From Porphyra umbilicalis (taxonomy: Eukaryota > Rhodophyta > Bangiophyceae > Bangiales > Bangiaceae), in the NCBI GenBank assembly GCA_002049455.2, contig KV919049.1:1-64000 (forward strand): a stretch of DNA of 64,000 bases, read 5' to 3'. The position numbers and the translations under genes are program-made. Each line of letters opens with the position of its first letter. Positions within the stretch are counted from its first letter, which is position 1. This document shows, one piece after another, positions 57,150-64,000 of the stretch. The notes beneath the pieces were generated by a model that was not told the origin of the DNA, ran no database searches, and was given only the letters and a program-made list of their open reading frames with translations.

Positions 57150-57589
57150 TGTGAATCTTTGCACCCCGGCGCGGGATGACCTGTACCTGTGGAGATCCCA
57201 CCCTCGCGCCAATCACCGGCCGATGATTTGGATGGACCAATTGCATGCGAGATTCGGCGTTGTGCCACGCCGGAACGGAGGGGAGATTGCATATTGCGCC
57301 CCGAGTGTGTGGCTGTGTGTGATTGCGCTGGCGGGCCGTTACCCGTCAGTGGCTTGTGTGCATCTGGCACCCCTGAGAGCGGGGGTTGCCTGGGTGGCTT
57401 GTTTGGCTGGGTTGGCCCGCGTGCGTGCGCGTGTGCGGGCATATGAGGGCACCCCGCACCGGCTAGCGGGGGGGTGACTGGCCCGGCAGCCCAGACACCG
57501 AGTGCCGCCGCATCCCAAGCAGGGGAGCGTCGGTGGGTCGGTGCACGGGTGGGCAAACACTGCGTTCTTTGCCCTTTCTCGCCGGTTTT
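57150..57589 (+). repeat. 5' LTR (at least 440 bp)
   Basis: It begins TGTGAATCTTTGCACC and matches 63561-64000. The true end is somewhere between 57589 and the gag start; I could not place the CA terminus or the primer-binding site. Versus the 3' LTR it has G/A and T/C differences near 57408 and 57511. Confidence 0.9.
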
Positions 57590-58126
57590 CCCACAATCGC
57601 GATTTACGTTGGCGAGCACGACGCGAACGTCTGGCGCGCGTGCACGCGTGCCCGCGTCGTCGAGCGGGTTAACGTCGCCCGAGAGTACGCCTTTGCCGGT
57701 GCCGTGCGGTGCGAGTCCACGGAGCGTGTTGTGCGAAGCGTTGCCATCGGTAAGACGGGGTTCTTGAATACGCTGACGGGTCCGCGCGGGGCCTTGGCCT
57801 GTCTGTCGCCGTCTGGCGCGCACTTTGACCTTTCCCCCGGACTCTGGAGGTCCTTTTGGCCGTCCTGGAGGGGCAACTTCGTCTGCGCCACCCGGGGGGA
57901 GGTCTAAACCGTTGACACCGCAGGGTGATTAGGCCTCGGTTTGGTACGTGTGGACTTTCGCTGTGACGGCCGGTTCGTGGCGTGCCGAGTCGGCCTCGCT
58001 TACTCTGCCGATCCTCTTCATCCCGCTCAACCTGTTCATCCCGTCCATCCTTTCGGTCGTGCCATTGAGTCCGACACACCCTCCAAGATCGTCAAGACCT
58101 GCGCGTAGCAACCTGTCGGATGCACG

Positions 58127-59860
58127 ATGGCGCCGCCGCCGAGCATTGAGTCGGATCCTATCTTCCTCCACGCCATGGACCAAGGCCATCTCACGGACCT
58201 ACAATCGGACTTCATCCTGAGCATTCGTGCCGTTGAGCGCGACGAAGGCGGGGAGTTGCGCAAGGGCGAGGAGCTGCGTAATAAGATCGTCGACAAGTAC
58301 ACGCCGTCGATGCTCTTCTGCCCAGAGCTGTTGCGGCACCCGGCGCTGCACCAGTCGTTGTTGACGCTTCTGCTCAAGCGGGAGGTCAGTATGCCGATCG
58401 ATGCCACCCAACGGAGCGTCATCAATCTTGCGCAGGGGCTGTACGTCGACTCCGGAGCCACTTCGATTGCCGTACGTTTCGTGCACGACAACGAGCGGTC
58501 ATTTGCGCTCAGTTATGGGGACATGCCGGTGCCTGCGTCTGCGGGCAGCGGCGGGCGCAGCCGTGGTCGCGGCCGCTCGCCGCGGCGCTCCGCTCCAGCC
58601 TCAGAGGGTGGTAGCCAACACGGCGGCGGTGACACCAACAAGGACGATGTACGCGCGAGCCGTGGTCACGACGGTCATGCTGCCGGTGACGGCGGCGCCG
58701 GTGAGCACGAGTTCGGCATCGCCGCGAGTGATGGTAACAGGAACAGCCACGTGGCGGCCAAGGCAGCGCGCGACGTGTCCGTTCGATTCAAGGATGAACG
58801 CGCCAAGTTTGGCGGTACCAAAGACCAGTGGTGGCCGGACTTTGTTTCAACATACAACCTGGTCTGTTGCGATTACGCGCTCTCCCCCCGATTGAAGCTG
58901 CAATATCTGCACAACCTGCTCACTGGCGCGGCGAAGGTGTTCTTGTTGGACAAGGTTTTGCCTGTCGCCAGCACCTATGAGGACGCAGTCGACCATGTGC
59001 ACCGGGAATACCACCCCGTCGTCCAGCAAGAACAGATGAAGAACGATCTCAGCAACCTACGGTTGAGCTACCTTGTTGGCAAGGGCATGACCGTGGACTT
59101 GGCGCTCGTGGAGGTCTACAAACGGGTTTCAAGCAGATCAAGGATGGTCCCAGGGGCGTACCAGGGCGAGGAGCACCGCGTCGCCTTCTTGCGCGGCGCA
59201 GTCATCGGGTGCACTTGGGCCGCGGAGCCTTTGAGCCGCATCGCCACGCACAACTTGTCCTTCCAACAGCTTTACGCGGAGCTGTCGTCGTCGTTGTCAC
59301 TTAGCCGGGAGAGTGCGAATGCCGTTGCCCGCGATCGCATTTTATCTGGGTCCGGGTCGGTCGCTGATGACACGGCGGACATCATGTTTCAAGGCCAAGG
59401 GCAGTACTCGATGCGGAACCAAGGCGTAGGTAACCGCGCCGGTGCCATCCGAGGCGCGTCGACGGCGCCGCGCTTTGACCTGTTAACCATCATGGGCTGT
59501 TTCAACTGTGATGACCCGAAGCACACGATCAACAACTGCCCGAAGCCCAAGAACACGCTCAAGGCCGCTAAGCGCCGAGCTGAGTACCTACTCAAGCGCA
59601 AAGAATCCCAAGTGCTTCCTACGGTGAGCAGGGTGTTATGGGAGCTCTGCACGCAGTTCGATGCACACCAAGATCCAGCAGTGACGGCAGCACGGGACAG
59701 ATCCGAAGGGGCCAATGACGACTTGGCGGGAGGAAGCAGCGACGGGGGCGACGTCGGGAAAGAGTTCTTCGCGGCCTTGACAGGCAAGCAGGTTGATAGT
59801 GCGAGCCACCCCGAGGCCTACGGTGACAGTGGCAGCGCGAGTTTTGTGCCGAGGGACTGA
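58127..59860 (+). CDS. gag: Copia gag (577 aa) with one zinc knuckle
   Basis: The ATG at 58127 opens a frame with an alpha-helical N-terminus (LQSDFILSIRAVERDEGGEL), a Gly/Arg-rich segment (GGRSRGRGRSPRRS, about residues 143-156), then the capsid-like region (FKDERAKFGGTKDQWWPDF; YLHNLLTGAAKVFLLD; YEDAVDHVHREYHPV). The CX2CX4HX4C knuckle CFNCDDPKHTINNC lies near residue 465. An acidic tail follows and it ends at 59860. Gag assembles the cytoplasmic particle and binds the element RNA. The frame is intact. The start of the protease frame overlaps it by about 34 nt in the -1 frame (59827-59860). Confidence 0.92.
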   Translation: MAPPPSIESDPIFLHAMDQGHLTDLQSDFILSIRAVERDEGGELRKGEELRNKIVDKYTPSMLFCPELLRHPALHQSLLTLLLKREVSMPIDATQRSVINLAQGLYVDSGATSIAVRFVHDNERSFALSYGDMPVPASAGSGGRSRGRGRSPRRSAPASEGGSQHGGGDTNKDDVRASRGHDGHAAGDGGAGEHEFGIAASDGNRNSHVAAKAARDVSVRFKDERAKFGGTKDQWWPDFVSTYNLVCCDYALSPRLKLQYLHNLLTGAAKVFLLDKVLPVASTYEDAVDHVHREYHPVVQQEQMKNDLSNLRLSYLVGKGMTVDLALVEVYKRVSSRSRMVPGAYQGEEHRVAFLRGAVIGCTWAAEPLSRIATHNLSFQQLYAELSSSLSLSRESANAVARDRILSGSGSVADDTADIMFQGQGQYSMRNQGVGNRAGAIRGASTAPRFDLLTIMGCFNCDDPKHTINNCPKPKNTLKAAKRRAEYLLKRKESQVLPTVSRVLWELCTQFDAHQDPAVTAARDRSEGANDDLAGGSSDGGDVGKEFFAALTGKQVDSASHPEAYGDSGSASFVPRD

Positions 59861-60357
59861 GTAGTCGCCTGCCCCTCAAGCACAGACTCCCACCACCGAG
59901 CCCGGACGAAGTCGTTGAGCCCGCCGTCTTTGAGCTGCTGGCCACAACGGTTGACTTCCTTGGTGCGTGCTTGGACACCGGCGCCCAGCGCACGCTAATC
60001 GGCATGCAGCAAGCGGAGGCGTACATCAAGTTCACTGGCGGCACGGGCACCATCAAGAAGGTCGGCACCAAGACGGTCTACCAGTTCGGGGGCGACAAGC
60101 ATGATACGCTCGGGTGCCTTGACATCCGGGTGCCCATCACCGCCGAATTCATCATCATCATGGCGGTCGACGTGATCATGCTCAACGTGCCCTTCCTGCT
60201 TGGGCTGGACACGCTTGACCGGTACAAGATGTACGTCAACAATGTCACGGACGAGCTGGTTTGCGTGAACGAGGGGGTCAGCCTCCCCACGACTCGTTCG
60301 GATGGACACGTCTACTACAGCTGGTGTAGCATATCTCTGCTCCCAATTGGCAATTAG
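59827..60357 (+). CDS. Copia aspartic protease, -1 frame relative to gag
   Basis: The frame is open from 59827, after a stop at 59824-59826. The active-site motif is CLDTGAQRTLIG (Asp-Thr-Gly at 59974), and a hydrophobic flap/strand region (LNVPFLLGLDTLDRYKMYV) follows. It ends at 60357 without running into integrase. Expression as Gag-Pro would need a -1 shift in the 34-nt overlap, where GAGTTTTGTG is the only slippery-looking word and not a strong one. The protease cuts Gag and Pol in the particle. Confidence 0.82.
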   Translation, partial: QWQREFCAEGLSSRLPLKHRLPPPSPDEVVEPAVFELLATTVDFLGACLDTGAQRTLIGMQQAEAYIKFTGGTGTIKKVGTKTVYQFGGDKHDTLGCLDIRVPITAEFIIIMAVDVIMLNVPFLLGLDTLDRYKMYVNNVTDELVCVNEGVSLPTTRSDGHVYYSWCSISLLPIGN

Positions 60358-60709
60358 CCACGAGTAGCCCCCTTGACTGGCTGAATCCACGGATTTGTGT
60401 GACTCGGCTTGTGGCACGCCCTTTGGGGGTTACTTCCGCATTGTTTATTTTTTATTGCTTGTTTGCTTGCCTGTCTTATCCGTCTGCCGGCACTCATTAC
60501 GATCGATTGATCGGATGGTCGATCGACCAGTGCCGTTGTTTGTATTAAACCACCGTGGGTCCGGGGTCGCCGTCGTGGGCGCCACCCGGCTCCCCATCGG
60601 ATGCCCTTCAACAAAAGGTCTTCTTCCTCGCCGTGACGGCGATAGAACTCGCTTTATTGCGTGGCTACGGTCGGTCTCAGTACACTGGTAATTGAATCAA
60701 CGTTATTAA
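60358..60709 (+). other. Non-coding gap between protease and integrase
   Basis: All three forward frames carry stops here, and the integrase frame only opens after the TAA at about 60704-60709. Intact Copia polyproteins are continuous from protease to integrase, so this stretch is likely decayed or rearranged, or it separates two expression units. Confidence 0.5.
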
Positions 60710-63565
60710 TACCACAGCTGGGAGTGGAACCCGGACATCCTCTACACATTTCCAGAGTTGGTGCGCATCCACCGCCACTTCTTCCATGCGAGCCCCGAGC
60801 GACTGTACGCCGTAATGAGGCGTGCGAAGAACGAGGATGCTGTTCCCGAGACGCTTCAACGTCTGCAAGACGTGGCGGCGGCGTGCGATGTATGCCAACG
60901 CCTGGCGAAGGAGCCGGGTCGCTTCCGTGCCGCGCTGCCCGAGGGGGACGTGATATTCAACCGGGTCGTCCTGATTGACCTGATGTTCCTCGACGGTCGC
61001 GCTGTACTCCACATTGTCGACAAAGACACCCTCTTCAGCGCGGCCACTTTCCTACGCGACGGTCAATCGACCGCCGCCGTTTGGGACGCGTACATGAGCG
61101 TTTGGGTGACCAAGTACGCTGGCTACTCGAACCACATCCACGTCGACGCCGGCACCCAGCTGCAGTCAGCAGAGTGGAAAGCGCTCCTCCATGCCGCGGG
61201 TGTTCAAGTGTACGACTCGGGAGTGGAGAGCCACAACTCCATTGGAGCCGGCGAGCGCTACCACGCCTACTTGCGTAACTTGTACAACCGGGTGTCGGCA
61301 GATCGACCTGGCATCTCGCCTGACATGGCATTGGCGCTCGCTGTCTTCGTAATGAACCAGACGGCACGGCCTAGCGGCTTGTCACCCATGCTCCTACTTT
61401 TCGGCGTGAACCCGCCGGTGCCTATCAAGCCGGTCGACCTGCCAGGCCACCGTGAGCGGAGCAAGGCCATGGCGGACGCGCGCCTGGAGATGGTCAAGTG
61501 CGTCGCAAAAGCACGCTTGGACGCCGCGCTGCGCAACAAGGTGCCGAGCGGCGCAATGGTCGACGGACAACCCGGCATGGACGTACTTGTCTTCCGTGAG
61601 GTGCCAGACAAGAAGTGGGAGGGTCCCTACAAGGTCGTCGGCGTGAATGGCAAGAAGGTATGGCTCGACGAGAAGCAGCGGCTACGAATGTATTCAATCA
61701 CCAAGGTCAAGGTGTACAACCCGCCACCGAAAATCGAGCCAGCTGACCCAGACGTGGCCTCCGTCGAGCGCGAGACTCCGCCCGTCCCGACGGCGCCGGC
61801 TGAGTCCACGAGCAACAAGGGCACCATTGTGGACAGCATCATCGCGGGTGATACCCTTATGACAAACGTGCACCGCGCTATGGGCCAGCTACGTGACAAG
61901 GCGTACCGTGGTGCCTCTGCTGCGATGCAGACGCCGGAGGATGTGTGCATGTCGGAGGTGCTCAAGTCAGATGACCCGCGGGCAACATCTCCAGAGATGG
62001 AAGCAGCATGCCAGTCTGAAGCGGATGGGCTGGTTTCACGTGGCGCATTTCGGCGGCGGCTACGGACATCAGTGCCTCCCCATGCCAACGTCCTCGGCGG
62101 CCGGATGGTGAAGGTGATAAAGAGGGTCAACACGGCGGATGCATCCGCCAAGGCCCGCTTTGTCGCGCAGGGCAACACGGACAAGGCCAAGGCTTTCGTC
62201 GTCCACAACCTCTCGGCGTTGCGGCAGAGTTCCACTAAGATCCTCGTGTCCACTAGCGCCGTGCTCGGGTTCCGTGTCTTTTCCCACGACGTCAACCAGG
62301 CGTACCTCCAGAGCAAGGACAAGCTGTCGCGTGAGGTATTTGTACGACCTCGCGCACGGGACGCCAAGTAATTTGGTGTCCGCGATGACGAAGTGCTTCA
62401 AGTACTACTTCCGCTGTATGGTCTCCCGGACGCGGGAGACTACTGGGATGTTACCGTACTCGACCACGTGGAGAACGAGCTGGGCATGGAACCGCTTGTC
62501 GGCGACCCGCGTCTCTTCGTCAAGGACGGTTCCAACGCACTACAAGGTCTCCTTGGCGGCTGTGTGGATGATTTCCTCATGGGCGGTGATACGTACTTCC
62601 AGACTCTCACCGAGAAGACGCTGCAGAGGTCCGAGTCCAAGCCGCGCGTATGGGACAACATGGAGTTCATCGGCGTGTCAATCAAGACCGCACCCGGTCC
62701 TCCGAGAGTGCTCTCCATCGACCAGACGGGATACTTCGACGCGGCGCGCAAGCTACCGTTAAGCATCAGCTACGACAAGTTTGTGTCGGTGCGCGCTGCG
62801 TTCGCGTGGCTGGCGCATAGCCGCCCTGACCTGTGTTGCGCGATTAACCGTGCCGCGCAGGTGACAGCGTCTACATTCCGCAAGGAGCACATCAAGGAGC
62901 TGAACAAGGCCATCAAGCACGCGAACGCCACGAAGACGCTCTCCCTTATGTATGCCCCGCTGGACAAGGAGACGCTACACCTGCGTGTCTATGCTGACGC
63001 CTCCTTTGCTTCCAATGACGACCTGTCATCCCAGCTGGGGTACATCGTACTTCTGTGTGATGGGCACTCGCGTTGTCACGTCATGACGTACTCAAGCAGG
63101 AAATCGAGACGCGTCGTCAAGAGCTTCATGGCGGGGGAGGTCTACGCCTTTGCAGATGCGTTTGATGCCGCTTTTATCATCAAGCACGACCTCGAGCGCA
63201 TCTACGATCAGCACCTGCCGCTGGTTATGTTGACCGACTCCAAGCAGATGTTTGATGTTATCACCCGTGCCTCTCATACAACGGAGAAACGGCTGATGAT
63301 TGACGTGGCGGCGGCACGCGAGGCCTACAAGCGCTACGAGATCTCCAATGTTGGCCTGGTGCGGTCCGAGCACAACCCCGCGGATGGGCTGACAAAGCCG
63401 CAAATATGTGCGGTGCTAGACGCTACTCTCCGCACGGGCACGGACGTCAATCCGGTGGAGCAGTGGGTCACTCGGAACGAGACGATGGCGGACTCGGCGA
63501 CCGAGACCATGACGACGGCGGAACGGACGGATGGGCGCTCGGGTGAGGAAGACCCGGGAGTGTGA
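60710..63565 (+). pseudogene. pol: Copia pol: integrase, reverse transcriptase, RNase H, interrupted by one TAA
   Basis: Integrase: zinc-binding HRHFFHASPERLYAVM ... CDVC, then catalytic VVLIDLMFLDG (D), HIHVDAGTQ (D) and GAGERYHAYLR (E). RT begins at SEADGLVSRGAF ... KARFVAQGN and VFSHDVNQAYLQ. At 62369-62371 TAA interrupts the frame, which continues unchanged with PLYGLPDAGDYW and GCVDDFLMGGD, the catalytic YxDD box with Cys in place of the first Tyr. RNase H follows: YADASFASND, SFMAGEVYAFADA and MLTDSKQMFD. The stop codon TGA at 63563-63565 is supplied by the first bases of the 3' LTR. No ATG is needed if pol is made by fusion; the first ATG in frame is at 60758 (alternate start) or later. 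Confidence 0.9.
63542..63560 (+). promoter_or_regulatory. Candidate polypurine tract
   Basis: GGTGAGGAAGACCCGGGAG lies directly before the 3' LTR and is the only purine-rich word there. It would prime plus-strand DNA synthesis. It is interrupted by CCC, so it is a weak example. Confidence 0.5.
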
Positions 63566-64000
63566 ATCTTTGCACCCCGGCGCGGGATGACCTGTACCTG
63601 TGGAGATCCCACCCTCGCGCCAATCACCGGCCGATGATTTGGATGGACCAATTGCATGCGAGATTCGGCGTTGTGCCACGCCGGAACGGAGGGGAGATTG
63701 CATATTGCGCCCCGAGTGTGTGGCTGTGTGTGATTGCGCTGGCGGGCCGTTACCCGTCAGTGGCTTGTGTGCATCTGGCACCCCTGAGAGCGGGGGTTGC
63801 CTGGGTGGCTTGTTTAGCTGGGTTGGCCCGCGTGCGTGCGCGTGTGCGGGCATATGAGGGCACCCCGCACCGGCTAGCGGGGGGGTGACTGGCCCGGCAG
63901 CCCAGACACCGAGTGCCGCCGCACCCCAAGCAGGGGAGCGTCGGTGGGTCGGTGCACGGGTGGGCAAACACTGCGTTCTTTGCCCTTTCTCGCCGGTTTT
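63561..64000 (+). repeat. 3' LTR, cut by the window edge
   Basis: It starts TGTGAATCTTTGCACC and is nearly identical to 57150-57589. Confidence 0.93.

Larger units (their letters stand above)
57150..64000 (+). mobile_element. Copia-type LTR retrotransposon, right end outside the window
   Basis: Order: 5' LTR, gag, protease, integrase, reverse transcriptase, RNase H, 3' LTR (Copia/Pseudoviridae order, integrase before RT). The two LTRs differ at two of the 440 comparable positions, so the insertion is young. Pol is damaged by an in-frame stop. The 5' flanking pentamer is CTGCC; its partner is outside the window. Confidence 0.95.

Noticed and set aside
1-64000. High-GC bacterial origin of the window
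   Set aside because: Copia, pogo, hAT and Harbinger elements, a CDCA7-type zinc finger and Kozak-like starts argue for a eukaryote; no operons or ribosome-binding sites are seen.

Overview
The window is a very GC-rich stretch of eukaryotic nuclear DNA. It carries a secreted M13 metallopeptidase, a GH36 raffinose-synthase-like protein, a CDCA7/R1-type zinc-finger protein, a cyanase with an enormous disordered tail, and four classes of transposable element (Copia, PIF/Harbinger, pogo-like, hAT). The cellular genes show no visible spliceosomal introns, use strongly G/C-ending codons and have Kozak-like starts (ACCATGG, GCCGCCATGG). Together with long poly-G/poly-C tracts, this fits an intron-poor, high-GC red alga of the Porphyra/Pyropia type; that assignment is inference and no marker gene proves it.

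Layout. 1-0.87 kb: 5' part of a Harbinger transposase running off the left edge. 1.2-4.3 kb: minisatellites (103, 81 and 47 bp units). 5.7-6.7 kb: an unrecognised frameshifted coding region. 7.0-7.4 kb: a textbook hAT MITE. 7.5-14.7 kb: two paralogous 147-residue secreted Cys-containing proteins (A at 8.3 kb, B at 14.3 kb), each preceded by the same duplicated upstream block, with a 763-bp-arm inverted repeat directly behind gene A. 17.7-20.4 kb: GH36 gene. 22 kb: a small helix-turn-helix ORF. 23.1-25.9 kb: R1/CDCA7-type zinc finger. 29.3-31.5 kb: M13 peptidase. 32.6-33.7 kb: a hAT-like element, less GC-rich than its surroundings. 35.1-36.0 kb: a damaged inositol-monophosphatase-like gene. 37.6-51.2 kb: one apparent 13.6-kb intronless gene that starts as a complete cyanase and continues as a Ser/Arg-rich repeat protein. 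51.3-51.8 kb: a MITE. 52.3-56.7 kb: a pogo-like transposase split by a 2.4-kb TIR element flanked by a TA duplication. 57.15 kb to the right edge: a young Copia LTR retrotransposon.

A theme runs through the window. Nearly every cellular gene is broken by one or more apparent single-base losses, mostly inside G or C homopolymers, and the protein family signature resumes in the next frame. This is most simply explained by systematic homopolymer under-calling in the assembly. The same tracts would also be mutable in the cell, so the alternative deserves a test.

The cellular genes are not an operon and show no shared pathway. The most novel-looking object is the cyanase fused to a tail of about 4,300 residues of RS-type low complexity. 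Next come the precisely datable nested transposon in the pogo-like gene and the long inverted repeat beside the secreted-protein gene.
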